64,000 bases of DNA from Cellvibrio sp. KY-YJ-3 (GCF_008806955.1 NZ_CP031727.1:3548001-3612000), one strand, 5' to 3'; positions 8,696-17,562 are shown, numbered from the stretch's first letter. Translations and numbers: made by a program. The notes: a model not told the origin generated them from the sequence alone.

Positions 8696-9799
8696 ATGGC
8701 TAAAATTTATTTTGCAATTCCCGGCGATATCAACACCCTCACCGGTGGTTATGCCTATGACCGACGATTGATCGCAGAGTTGCGCGCACTGGGTCACAGT
8801 GTTGAACATCTGCAACTATCCTCTCGCTTTCCGCTGCCCGACACCAACGCACTAGCCGATGCCGCCGCGCAATTAGCTGCCCTCCCCGACCAGGCGCTGG
8901 TAATGATTGACGGCCTTGCTTACGGTGTGATGGAAACTATCGCGGAGCAGCATGCCTCGCGTTTAAATATTATTGCGCTGTGCCATCACCCACTCATGCT
9001 TGAATCGGGTTTATCCAGTGTGCAAATACAGCAGCTTTTTTTATCCGAACAACGCGCACTGAATGCGGCCAAGGCGGTGATAGTCACCAGCCCAATGACC
9101 GGTAAAATTCTTGCCGAACAATTTGCAATTCCCGCCGCAAAAATGACGATTGCATTGCCTGGCACCGATGCGCAAACCTTTGCCCCCTGTATCGGCAATC
9201 CGCCGGTGCTCTTGTGTGTGGCAACACTGACCCGTCGCAAAGCGCATGACGTATTAATCGATGCGCTCGCGAAGATTAAACAACTTGCATGGACGCTGCG
9301 CCTCGTGGGCGGCACAGAGTTTGACCCGGAATGGACATCGATACTGAAAAATAAAGTGGCGCAGTATGGGCTTGAACAGCGCATTGTTTTTCTCGGCAGC
9401 ATTGCCGAACCAAGCAGCGAATACGCCGCAGCAGATGTATTTGTGCTGCCATCATTATTTGAAGGTTATGGAATGGCGTTTGCGGAAGCACTCAGTTTTG
9501 GTTTGCCAATTGTGGCGGCCCGCGCCGGCGCAGTGCCCGACGTAGTGCCTGAAAGCGCCGGTATTTTAGTTGCTCCGCAAGATTCCTCCGCGCTCACCGC
9601 TGCGCTGCAAGAATTGTTAACTGATACTGCCGCACGTAAAAAATTACAACAAGGTGCACAGGCTGCAGCGCGAAATTTACCCAGCTGGAAAGATACCGCT
9701 GCCGTAGTTGCAAAATTAAGCGCGCAACTAAGCGCGCAATTAACAGCAAAACTATCGACACAACCATCCATACAATCAATGGCAGGAAAAAGTGAGTAA
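8696..9799 (+). CDS. Glycosyltransferase family 4 protein
   Basis: GT-B-fold retaining glycosyltransferase, 367 aa. The N-terminal acceptor domain begins MAKIYFAIPGDINTLTGGYAYD, with the glycine-rich loop after the first strand. The C-terminal nucleotide-sugar domain has CVATLTRRKAHDVLIDAL, FVLPSLFEGYGMAFAEAL with the GT4 E-x7-E pair, and GAVPDVV. No signal peptide or membrane segment, so it is cytoplasmic. The C-terminus ends in a degenerate four-residue repeat. It is divergent from the GTP cyclohydrolase II gene and is followed three bases later by a methyltransferase gene. Donor and acceptor are unknown; the context suggests glycosylation of the pyrimidine/pterin product (inference). Confidence 0.8.
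   Translation: MAKIYFAIPGDINTLTGGYAYDRRLIAELRALGHSVEHLQLSSRFPLPDTNALADAAAQLAALPDQALVMIDGLAYGVMETIAEQHASRLNIIALCHHPLMLESGLSSVQIQQLFLSEQRALNAAKAVIVTSPMTGKILAEQFAIPAAKMTIALPGTDAQTFAPCIGNPPVLLCVATLTRRKAHDVLIDALAKIKQLAWTLRLVGGTEFDPEWTSILKNKVAQYGLEQRIVFLGSIAEPSSEYAAADVFVLPSLFEGYGMAFAEALSFGLPIVAARAGAVPDVVPESAGILVAPQDSSALTAALQELLTDTAARKKLQQGAQAAARNLPSWKDTAAVVAKLSAQLSAQLTAKLSTQPSIQSMAGKSE
9713..9784 (+). repeat. Degenerate 12-bp tandem repeat at the glycosyltransferase C-terminus
   Basis: Six 12-bp units encode KLSA-QLSA-QLTA-KLST-QPSI-QSMA, decaying towards the 3' end. Units one and two differ at only two positions. Like the 15-bp repeat in the UPF0104-type gene of the same cluster, its period preserves the frame. 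Confidence 0.75.
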
Positions 9800-9802
9800 T
9801 CA

Positions 9803-10606
9803 ATGAGTAGTTTTTCAATCGCATGGTTGGATTTACGCGAAGGCGCCGATTTTGCCGCGCGCGATAAAACATTGGTAACACAGGCGTTGAACTGGCTTGG
9901 TCAAGCAATAGACCGCGTATCACCCGACCGCATTATTGTTGACTTGGGTGCAGGTACTGGCTCCACGCTGCGCGCGCTGAGTAAATTGGGTGCAAACAAT
10001 ATTGTGTGGCGTTTGGTGGACCTGGATGGAAAATTATTGGATGAAGCGCTGCGTCGCCACGGCAAAAATTGTTTGATCGAAGACTATCAAGCCGATTTAA
10101 CAATCATTGAGGAACTACCGCTGACCGGCGCGCACATAGTGTCGGCATCTGCGTTATTTGATTTGGCCTCAAGTACTTTTATTGATGCCTTAGTCGCGCG
10201 GCTCGATGCACGCAAAACCGCTGTTTATGCCGCCCTGAATTACGACGGCACAACCACTTGGTCACCGGCACATCCGCTGGATGAAAAAGTATTAACCGCA
10301 TTTAACCAAGATCAGCACCGCGACAAAGGTTTTGGCCCCGCGCTTGGCCCGGACTGTACCGAATATTTACAAAAAGCACTGGAAAATAAAGGCTATGCGG
10401 TCTCCATCCAACCCAGCCCCTGGCAATTAGCAGCAAAAGATCACGCCATGTTGACCGAATTAATTAATGGTATTGCCGCTGCCGTGAGTGAAGGTTATGG
10501 GTTAACACCGCAGGCGCTGGAGAACTGGAAAAATTTTCGCATTGCCAATGTGGCCGACGGCAATTGCACAGTCGGCCATTGGGATTTGCTCGCACTACCG
10601 CGTTAA
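9803..10606 (+). CDS. Class I SAM-dependent methyltransferase
   Basis: Rossmann-fold methyltransferase, 267 aa. Motif I IIVDLGAGTGSTLRAL (residues 44-59) is the SAM-binding glycine loop, followed by the acidic end of strand 2 (WRLVDLDG) and ASALFDLAS in the motif IV region. Substrate unknown. The start codon lies three bases after the glycosyltransferase stop, so the two form an operon. The 3' end overlaps the convergent LTA-synthase-like gene by four bases. In this setting it probably methylates either the heterocycle or the sugar of the compound made by the cluster (inference). I do not recognise a specific subfamily. Confidence 0.75.
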   Translation: MSSFSIAWLDLREGADFAARDKTLVTQALNWLGQAIDRVSPDRIIVDLGAGTGSTLRALSKLGANNIVWRLVDLDGKLLDEALRRHGKNCLIEDYQADLTIIEELPLTGAHIVSASALFDLASSTFIDALVARLDARKTAVYAALNYDGTTTWSPAHPLDEKVLTAFNQDQHRDKGFGPALGPDCTEYLQKALENKGYAVSIQPSPWQLAAKDHAMLTELINGIAAAVSEGYGLTPQALENWKNFRIANVADGNCTVGHWDLLALPR

Positions 10607-12222
10607 TGTTCAGGTAGCGAAAACGCCTCAATAAATTTATTACGCAACTCATTCATAGGCCACACCGGTGCATCTGCAGCGGGCACCATTCCACTGCTCC
10701 ACTGCCAGTGCGCCACTGCATTTATCAATGCGGAGTCGCGGGTAATTAAATGGATTGGCACATCGCGGTTAACCGTTTTAATGTCGCCCGTTTCGCCCGT
10801 AACAATCGGCGCTGGCTGGTGGTCACCCAATACCAACACCACCATATTGTCATCGCCGTAATTCATCACGTAAGACGCGATAGTCTCCAGCGCATATTCA
10901 ATCGCCAAACGAAATTGTAAACGGATACGCGCTGTTTCCTTCCAAACTTCTTCCGGGCTATCACCACTCATCGCTTGCGCATTAAATACAGTGCCATCAC
11001 CAACCGCATTCCAATCAATCAATTGTGGAATGGGTGTCCAGGGCGCGTGGGATGAAATCAGCGCGATCTCTGCCATCACTGGTGTAGGTGTCGCGCTGGG
11101 CGATTGTGCAGCAAGCTCCCGCGCATGAAATGCAGCAAGCGTGTATTGATCCGGCATGGTCACCCAATTAAAAGGTTTACCCGCGTAACCGAAATTGTGT
11201 GCATCATAAATTTGGTCGTAACCATAATAATTTCCTTCCGGCCAATCCATAGTAATCGCGGGCATTACCGCCACAGTGCGCCAACCTGCGGCATTAAATA
11301 CGCGATTAAGTGTAGGCCGCTCGCTCATCATCAAACTGTTGTAGCGAATCTGATTATCAATCCACAAACCCGACATAGCGGTACCGTGAGCCAACCAACT
11401 CAAACCACCCAGGGTAGGTGAAGTTAAAAAACCACTGCGCACCGCAAAACCTTTTTCCGCTAATTCCTCACTCGTGCGCGCCAGCAAGGGGCGAATATGT
11501 GGCGCAAACTCAGGGTTATCCAACACCGTGCGCCCATAAGATTCTACAAATATGACCAACACATTTTTATCGCGCAACAACGCCAATACATTCTCATCAG
11601 CACGCACGGGGTCATCACTTTTATCCAGCTGCGCACGAAACAATTTCATATCTGCTGCCGTAGCCAGCATGTCATGGGTATGCGCCGATAAATGTTGATA
11701 GAACTTCATTGCCGCAAATGGCGACCCGACAAAAAACAACACCAACCACAACACCAAACCAACCGTTAAAACCACCGCCGATGTACGCACAGAAACCAGC
11801 AACAACTGCCGCACCCGCCCCAACACCCAAAAAGCCCCCACCACAATTATCAACACCACAAACAACAGCAATACCGCTATCGCCAAGGTGCCCGCCCGAC
11901 CAATTGTTCCATCGAGTAAATTCATCCCGTTAACCAACAAATAACCATCAAACAACGGATTAAACGGCCGCGCGAACACATTGAAAGTCGCCATATCCGC
12001 ACAGGTAAAAATCACACCCACCGCCAATAACACCGCCGCCATCCATCGCACCGCCATACCAACGCGCCCCGACAGCAGGAGCAACAACCCAATTACCACC
12101 AATTCCAGAGGGATAACTAAAAAAGACGATGCGTTAATAGCACTGATACGATTCGGAATAACCAACGCAATAAAAATCAAAACAAGCGCAGCAATATTCA
12201 AACTGGATTGAAAACGAAACAA
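10603..12222 (-). CDS. LTA synthase-like sulfatase-fold phosphotransferase/hydrolase, membrane anchored
   Basis: N-terminal membrane domain of about four to five helices (residues 8-175) followed by an extracytoplasmic alkaline-phosphatase-superfamily domain. Metal and nucleophile residues can be read: E227 in VIFVESYG, T270 in LTSPTLGG as the nucleophile, and D467-H468 in VLGDHQP. LtaS, OpgB and related enzymes use this architecture to move phosphoglycerol or phosphoethanolamine between lipids and glycans. The start is a TTG preceded by a strong GGGAGG site. The gene converges on the methyltransferase gene. Together with the CDP-alcohol transferase and UPF0104-type protein it adds an envelope head-group theme to the cluster (inference). 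Confidence 0.8.
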   Translation of the reverse strand: MFRFQSSLNIAALVLIFIALVIPNRISAINASSFLVIPLELVVIGLLLLLSGRVGMAVRWMAAVLLAVGVIFTCADMATFNVFARPFNPLFDGYLLVNGMNLLDGTIGRAGTLAIAVLLLFVVLIIVVGAFWVLGRVRQLLLVSVRTSAVVLTVGLVLWLVLFFVGSPFAAMKFYQHLSAHTHDMLATAADMKLFRAQLDKSDDPVRADENVLALLRDKNVLVIFVESYGRTVLDNPEFAPHIRPLLARTSEELAEKGFAVRSGFLTSPTLGGLSWLAHGTAMSGLWIDNQIRYNSLMMSERPTLNRVFNAAGWRTVAVMPAITMDWPEGNYYGYDQIYDAHNFGYAGKPFNWVTMPDQYTLAAFHARELAAQSPSATPTPVMAEIALISSHAPWTPIPQLIDWNAVGDGTVFNAQAMSGDSPEEVWKETARIRLQFRLAIEYALETIASYVMNYGDDNMVVLVLGDHQPAPIVTGETGDIKTVNRDVPIHLITRDSALINAVAHWQWSSGMVPAADAPVWPMNELRNKFIEAFSLPEH

Positions 12223-12344
12223 AAGCGCCTCCCGTTAGTAACGATGCGAACAAAAACCCATCTCCCAAGCATAATGGATACGCAGTCACGGGCGCAAAGG
12301 TTGTATATGTAGCTTTCCAGTGCAGACAATTCTAACTCCACAAA

Positions 12345-12375
12345 CAAAACACCCGAGCTTGGCTCGGGTGTTTTG
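12345..12375. terminator. Bidirectional intrinsic terminator
   Basis: Perfect 14-bp stem CAAAACACCCGAGC / GCTCGGGTGTTTTG with a 3-nt loop; T-rich on either strand. It lies just after the exported hydrolase gene on the minus strand and insulates it from the LTA-synthase-like gene. Confidence 0.8.
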
Positions 12376-12436
12376 TAGGAAACATTTTATAAAGTAAGCG
12401 GACGTTCGATACCCATTGTTCATATTCCCTTTTGTA

Positions 12437-13822
12437 TCACTCATCCGGATAAACACGGTCGGTGATCCAGCTACTCAAGGTTTCGAAAACTCCCGGCGCC
12501 ATACGACTTTTGGTGGGCAATTCTGACAGTGAATGCCCAGCACCTGGAAAAATTTTAATTGTGAAATCCTTGTGTTTTGCCTCCGTGAGCACTCGCCTCA
12601 TATTTTCCGCGGTTCGAAAAGCAGGTGTTACAGAATCCAACTCACCAAACAAACCAAGAACTGGACAAGTCACTTTCCCTAATGCGTGTTGTGGATTAAA
12701 CGTTAAGACGTGATTCCAGTCCCAGCGTATTTCTTCCAGCGATTTATATTCTCCACGGGATTGAAAAAATGAAAAACCGTCAGTTTTAATTAGCTCTGCT
12801 TCCTGCTGTTTGAATTGCTCCCAACCTTTTCCTGTCTTGGCAACTTGTAACCATAACTCGACAAAGGACAGTTGCCGTTGAATTACCTCCTTTGGCTCTT
12901 TTACATCACGCAGCACTGGTTCAACCTGATACTGCAGAGTTTCCCATAAGGGCTCCATAAATCCTGAAGAGTTGATAGCAAATGCTACATCTTTTGATTT
13001 TGATGCAACATAAGTCGCTAGCATACCTCCTTCACTTGAACCCCATAGGCCAATCCTTTCTGGATCAATATCTTTATGTTGCTGCAAAAAATTCAAAGCC
13101 GCCAATACATCATTGGCGAGATCATCAGGATAATACGAGGATTTCATCGCCGTCCCCGTTGACGCATCGATGCGCAGACCTGTGGATTCACCCGTTCCAC
13201 GTTTATCAAAAATCAGAACAGCGAGCCCCAACGAGGAAAAGAAATGAGGATAAGGCCCAAAGCTGTTACGAGTGAGGGGGCCTGAACCATGCAACAAAAT
13301 GATCGCAGGCTTGCGGCCTTTCGAGGGTGGAAGAATCAGTGTCCCTGAAAGTTTTGCATCTGCCTGTTGAAAAAATACTTGCTCCTTGCGTAGCTGAACC
13401 CGAGTCGCGAGCGATTCTGTCCCGTCCGCACGGCGAAGCCTCAGCCCCGTGGTCACACCTTGCTTGTTTTTCATCAGACGAACAGTCAGCTCTGTCGGAT
13501 TCTGCGTATTGAATCCCGGCCCCATTACAAATTCCGTTTCATTGACAGGGAACAAACGCCGCACGACACCTGAGGCGTAATCCGAAATAAGCATTGCTTT
13601 TTCACCATTATCCATAACAAAACGGTCGATGCCCATAAGATGACCATCGACTTGATAGTTCCCATAGTACGCGTCATCTTCACTAGCCTCTGCTTCAGCA
13701 GATCCCGCAGAAAATGCAGAGTTTGGAAGAATTACTATCGCTAAAATAAAAAACAGTGTTATCAGCAGACCACAATTGAATAAGCGAAATTGCCCTCGCA
13801 AATTTGATTTATAGAATGCCAT
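12437..13822 (-). CDS. Exported alpha/beta hydrolase (prolyl oligopeptidase/dienelactone hydrolase-like)
   Basis: Secreted or periplasmic serine hydrolase, 461 aa. The N-terminus has a basic stretch, a hydrophobic helix at about 18-33 and a likely cleavage near SAFSA. The catalytic domain begins around residue 158 with oxyanion LHGSGP (177-182), nucleophile S263 in LWGSSEGG, acid D396 in GELDSVTP and H430 in GAGHS. The N-terminal 120 residues form an accessory beta domain of unknown role. A GGAG site lies six bases before the ATG. Resembles alpha/beta hydrolases often annotated as acyl-CoA thioester hydrolase or esterase/peptidase families; the substrate cannot be told. It stands alone between terminator and unknown genes. 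Confidence 0.75.
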   Translation of the reverse strand: MAFYKSNLRGQFRLFNCGLLITLFFILAIVILPNSAFSAGSAEAEASEDDAYYGNYQVDGHLMGIDRFVMDNGEKAMLISDYASGVVRRLFPVNETEFVMGPGFNTQNPTELTVRLMKNKQGVTTGLRLRRADGTESLATRVQLRKEQVFFQQADAKLSGTLILPPSKGRKPAIILLHGSGPLTRNSFGPYPHFFSSLGLAVLIFDKRGTGESTGLRIDASTGTAMKSSYYPDDLANDVLAALNFLQQHKDIDPERIGLWGSSEGGMLATYVASKSKDVAFAINSSGFMEPLWETLQYQVEPVLRDVKEPKEVIQRQLSFVELWLQVAKTGKGWEQFKQQEAELIKTDGFSFFQSRGEYKSLEEIRWDWNHVLTFNPQHALGKVTCPVLGLFGELDSVTPAFRTAENMRRVLTEAKHKDFTIKIFPGAGHSLSELPTKSRMAPGVFETLSSWITDRVYPDE

Positions 13823-13919
13823 ACGCTACTCCAATATTTGTTACGCTTTTGATTCTATGTAAACAAGACCACGACTTAAATTGGCGTGGCAGGTATTGAT
13901 TTTTTACCGCAGTCGCTTG

Positions 13920-14213
13920 TTATACATTTTCGAGTATCTGGGCTATTGCTTGGAGCAAGATTGAACTAGCAGCGAAGAAGGCCCCAGCAGCATTCCATTT
14001 TGATTGTGCAGAAAATGTGGCGGACATATCCCAACCATCCAAGCTTACCGATGCGTAATTTGGACTCTCTCCACGCTTGCCAGCTTCTTTTTCGCGATTT
14101 TTCATAGCTTTTTCATGGCTAACTTTTATAACGCTAGCGCGCAACCAGCTCGCTGCTGAAATTAGCCCGAGCACAATTGATGTCGCTGTTAGATACAAAG
14201 AGCAGGTTTCCAT
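13920..14213 (-). CDS. Small two-helix membrane protein of unknown function
   Basis: 97 aa with a hydrophobic segment at each end (about residues 7-27 and 74-94) around a polar, charged middle rich in Lys and Glu. A good AGGAG site stands eight bases before the ATG, which supports it as real. No recognised domain. The hairpin topology and short length are compatible with an accessory membrane subunit, but nothing in the neighbourhood points to a partner. Confidence 0.55.
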   Translation of the reverse strand: METCSLYLTATSIVLGLISAASWLRASVIKVSHEKAMKNREKEAGKRGESPNYASVSLDGWDMSATFSAQSKWNAAGAFFAASSILLQAIAQILENV

Positions 14214-14474
14214 TGGTTCGCGCTCCTATAGCACTTTTTCTAGTTTTACCTGGTTAACTTAGCAATTTTTTCAATTGGCATTTATGGGAGGCTACAACCT
14301 TAATAGAGCCGATACACGGCACCAGCAACTTATTTTCTGCTTTGGGCGCGCTACTGACATAAAAATCTGTTGCAGTTCAAAAACTTGGACTTTAACAGAC
14401 TCTAGCAGCAAATTGCATTACAGCCCATAACCAAACCACCCCGCTCACCTTTTCATTTTTTATGGCTGCATTTT

Positions 14475-14699
14475 TTATTTACTCACCAAACGATACATTT
14501 CAGCGGCGGCCAATAAAAAAGCGCCCACACCAAAATTAGCAGTTGAATTGGCATCCACTACCTGACCAGGAATCGCTCTTTCGCCGATTGGCTGAACGTA
14601 ACCGAGCTTACCGTTGGTTTGTAGTGCGGTTTCACTCAGGTAGAGCCTTGCAAGCATATCGTCACCCCACTGCTTTTGCATCCTGTTGACCCATATCAA
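14475..14699 (-). pseudogene. Probable C-terminal remnant of a GH105/GH88-type unsaturated glucuronyl hydrolase
   Basis: A 74-codon stretch whose last part reads NSTANFGVGAFLLAAAEMYR, closely resembling the conserved C-terminus of GH105 rhamnogalacturonyl hydrolases (FGVGAFLLAGSE). The rest of a roughly 370-residue (alpha/alpha)6-barrel enzyme, including its catalytic Asp, is missing; the frame stays open upstream but reads unrelated residues antisense to the next gene. It is best seen as the relic of a deleted pectin-degradation gene. A short real protein is possible, but the only start is a TTG without a clear ribosome-binding site. Confidence 0.5.
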
Positions 14700-14770
14700 A
14701 ACAACACTGACCGCAGCTGTTTTAATAGCGCGACTGTTAATAACGAGTATCCACTTAAACGGAATCGATA

Positions 14771-15073
14771 ATGAGACAACGTGTTTACAAAAAAATGGCG
14801 GGGACTTCTGCCGTGTTTATCCCCGCCGAGTTCAACCATGCATCGCCCGTTGAACGCGATGGTTTAGTCTGGACGGATAGTGAATTGAGCATGCCGGAAA
14901 GCCCGCAAACTATGCAGTGGAAACCACCGCTAGACAGCTCACTGGCATTGGAAGGATTGGAAGAGTACGACCCACCTGCAGCGGGTGATGCGCGCTATGT
15001 AACTAAATTGGGGCTCGCGTTTGTGTATATCGGGAAAATTCGCGGCTGGGTCGCGCTGACAGATTTTGTATGA
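14771..15073 (+). CDS. Hypothetical 100-aa protein
   Basis: Soluble, fairly acidic protein with no signal peptide or membrane helix. Hydrophobic strands at the end (LGLAFVYIGKIRGWVALTDF) suggest a small beta-rich fold. A GGAA sequence precedes the ATG at suitable distance. I do not recognise the family. It lies in a patch of small unknown genes beside the GH105 remnant, so it could be an accessory gene. Confidence 0.45.
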   Translation: MRQRVYKKMAGTSAVFIPAEFNHASPVERDGLVWTDSELSMPESPQTMQWKPPLDSSLALEGLEEYDPPAAGDARYVTKLGLAFVYIGKIRGWVALTDFV

Positions 15074-15179
15074 GCATTCCTCACGCGTCAGGATATAAAA
15101 CCCTATATGGGGCGTAACACACCGAAAAGGAATTTGATGACTGTTATAAAAAGAACTCATTCATTGTGAGGAGTTCATC

Positions 15180-15383
15180 ATGCCTAACGAACACGAGATC
15201 CGCGAACTGGCTTATTACCTTTGGGTATCTGAAGGTAAACCCAGCGGGCAAACCGATCGACATTGGCAAATCGCCACCAAGATGGCCGCCGAACAAAAAC
15301 ATGGATCGCCGTCGCCCAAAATATCCACTGATCCTTCAGAAGCAAAAGGCACAACAGAACCCGAACAGCCTGATCAAACCTAG
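15180..15383 (+). CDS. DUF2934-like small protein
   Basis: 67 aa. The first 40 residues (EIRELAYYLWVSEGKPSGQ, then HWQIATKMAAE) match the DUF2934 pattern I-R-x2-A-Y-x-L-W-x2-E-G-x-P followed by a conserved HW. The tail is low-complexity, rich in Pro, Ser and Glu. A strong GAGGAG site stands six bases before the ATG. Function of the family is unknown; members are usually short and cytoplasmic. Confidence 0.7.
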   Translation: MPNEHEIRELAYYLWVSEGKPSGQTDRHWQIATKMAAEQKHGSPSPKISTDPSEAKGTTEPEQPDQT

Positions 15384-15426
15384 TGTTTTAATAGCAGCGA
15401 AACCCTGTTGGCAAATCGTGCGAGCC

Positions 15427-15867
15427 TTATTGAGTCCGTCGCCAGATCACAAAACCCAACCACACAAAACCGACTGAAAAAAGCAGCCCGATAAAATGAC
15501 TGCGGGAAATACCGACAGCAATGACGGCGATATTTTTATCGTCGGGGTCTACATAAACCTGAATCAGCTCGCCATTTTTTAGCGCTGTTTGCGGGCGACT
15601 AATGCCAAACCCGATACGAGTGCCGCGATATTCTTTACCATCCACCTCGTAGCTATATTCCAACCAACGCCCACCGTAATAACCTCCTGCCAAGGCACCG
15701 CGCAATTCGTTGGTGACGGTACCTTTGTGCACTGGCCAATGCGCGGCAGCAGTACTTTTATAAATATTGCTCGCGCTGGATAAAAACAACATACCAGCCG
15801 CAACTATGCACAATCCAAAAAAAAGTGAGCGCAGACGTTGATATTTTTTCTCGTTGTCGGGATTCAT
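15427..15867 (-). CDS. DUF3592-type membrane protein
   Basis: 146 aa. A membrane segment at about residues 14-31 and another at about 121-140 flank an extracytoplasmic domain with WLEYSYEVDGKEYRGTRIGFG, LIQVYVDPDDKNIAVI, the features of DUF3592 proteins (Y-x-Y-x-V-x-G ... G-x-x-V-x-V-x-Y-x-P). Function unknown. It stands alone and converges on the DUF2934 gene. Confidence 0.7.
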   Translation of the reverse strand: MNPDNEKKYQRLRSLFFGLCIVAAGMLFLSSASNIYKSTAAAHWPVHKGTVTNELRGALAGGYYGGRWLEYSYEVDGKEYRGTRIGFGISRPQTALKNGELIQVYVDPDDKNIAVIAVGISRSHFIGLLFSVGFVWLGFVIWRRTQ

Positions 15868-16104
15868 TTACACTCTCGCAAAAAATTTAATTACCAATCA
15901 CCCGCAGCCTTATCAAATACTGATAAACACAGCCATTACAGGGCATTACACCAAGAACGCCCTCACTTTACCTGCAATCACTTCCTCGTCAACCAATAGA
16001 AAACAAAAATTATCGCGCCACAAAAAAGAAACCCTATACTTCACAGCAGGTTAGATAGCAATTGGACAGTTGCTACTGGAGAATTAAAAGCTGGAGACTT
16101 TTTT

Positions 16105-17562
16105 TTGGACAGTTTGAATCATTACCGGGCACTTTCCCCGACCAAACTCTGGCGGGTTGGCAGCCGTCGGGATAAAACCATTATTTTTGGTGGCTGGTTT
16201 GCGCTGGTGCTGGCAAGTATCGCGCTCGGGTTGCTATCGGTAATAAAAAGTTGGTCGGGTATACCGCTGGATTTTGGCGGTGTCACTGTTTATATCACCG
16301 TTTACCCGACCCTGATTATTTGTTTATTCCTCACCCTCACCTGCGGTTGGCGCTGGGGGGCAATTCCTGCTTATTTATCCACGCTTTCACTGGCGCTTTA
16401 TTCGGGCATGCCATGGCATTGGGCGATCATTTTTGCCTGCGCGAACCCATTGGGTTTTGCGATTCTGGCGGTTGGCTATCAAGCGATTCCAGCGAATAAA
16501 AACTTACGCGACTTCAATTCATTATTGTTTTATATCCAGCTGAGTTTTGTGGCGAGCATTTTTAGCTCCAGCGGCGCACTCATTTGGTGTAATACCAACC
16601 ACATTGATCGCACTGCCCTGTTAGCAATTTGGCAGGGTTGGTGGCTGGGCGCATTTTTGCAGAGTGTATTTATTGTGGGCCCACTGCTCGCGCTCTTGTG
16701 GCCCAGAATTGCGCGCTGGCAACAACATCACCCTGCCTATTTACGCCTTGCCAGCGGCAATGTACGGCGCTCGGTATTACGCTTGCTGGGGGCAATTACC
16801 ACCGGTGTGCTGGTGTACGGTGCGGCTACGATTCAGTTAGCGAGCAATCAGTTGGATCGCGCGCTTATCACTAGCAGCAGTTCCATGAGTGCTGAAGTGA
16901 GTAATGCCATCATGATTCTGCAGCAGACCACTTGGGTATTTTTTTGGGTATTCGCGATGATTATTTTATTTATCGCGTTTTTTGGCTACCAGCTGTTTAC
17001 CCGCTGGCAACGTTCAACCAATGAATTATTAAGTGATCTGCACAGCGCCAACGAAAGCCTGGAGTGCCTTGCCCAAACTGATGGCCTTACCGGTCTGCTC
17101 AACCGTCGCACTATGGATGAACGCTTGAGCAGTGAATGGCTCCGCACCAGCCGCATGGGCAGCGGCGGCGCACTGGTGATATTGGATATCGACCATTTTA
17201 AAAATATTAATGATCATTACGGTCACGCCGCGGGTGATGCGGTGATCCGCAGTATTGCGCAGGCGATACAAGCGGAAGCGCGCGGGATGGATATCGCCAG
17301 CCGTTATGGAGGCGAAGAATTTGTGATTTTACTGCCGCAAACCGACGCAGAAGGTGCACTGCAATTTGCCGAGCGGATGCGTAATCGCATTGCGACAACT
17401 GCGGCTTATCACGAGACCAAAGAACTGCGCGCAACGATTAGTTTGGGCGTGGCTATTTTTTCTGCGCAGGACACCTCCTTCAGCGCATGGCTCGCGCGGG
17501 CGGATCAGGCGCTGTACCGCGCGAAAGAAGCGGGACGCAACCGCGTTATGGTGGCGAGTTAA
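16105..17562 (+). CDS. MASE1-like membrane-anchored diguanylate cyclase
   Basis: Makes cyclic-di-GMP from two GTP. N-terminal membrane sensor of about eight helices up to residue 240 resembling MASE1, another helix at 277-295, then a GGDEF domain with DGLTGLLNRR (326-335), DIDHFKNIND and active-site GGEEF at 402-406. The inhibitory RxxD site is intact (RGMD, 393-396), so product inhibition is expected. The start is a TTG eight bases after a GGAG site; no ATG is available nearby. The MASE1 assignment rests on topology only. The gene stands alone, facing the cold-shock gene across a shared terminator. Confidence 0.85.
   Translation: MDSLNHYRALSPTKLWRVGSRRDKTIIFGGWFALVLASIALGLLSVIKSWSGIPLDFGGVTVYITVYPTLIICLFLTLTCGWRWGAIPAYLSTLSLALYSGMPWHWAIIFACANPLGFAILAVGYQAIPANKNLRDFNSLLFYIQLSFVASIFSSSGALIWCNTNHIDRTALLAIWQGWWLGAFLQSVFIVGPLLALLWPRIARWQQHHPAYLRLASGNVRRSVLRLLGAITTGVLVYGAATIQLASNQLDRALITSSSSMSAEVSNAIMILQQTTWVFFWVFAMIILFIAFFGYQLFTRWQRSTNELLSDLHSANESLECLAQTDGLTGLLNRRTMDERLSSEWLRTSRMGSGGALVILDIDHFKNINDHYGHAAGDAVIRSIAQAIQAEARGMDIASRYGGEEFVILLPQTDAEGALQFAERMRNRIATTAAYHETKELRATISLGVAIFSAQDTSFSAWLARADQALYRAKEAGRNRVMVAS

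Noticed and set aside
14771-14830. Continuation of the GH105-like frame upstream on the minus strand
   Set aside because: The frame stays open past the TTG but gives no GH105-like residues and is antisense to the 100-aa gene, so I do not extend the remnant.
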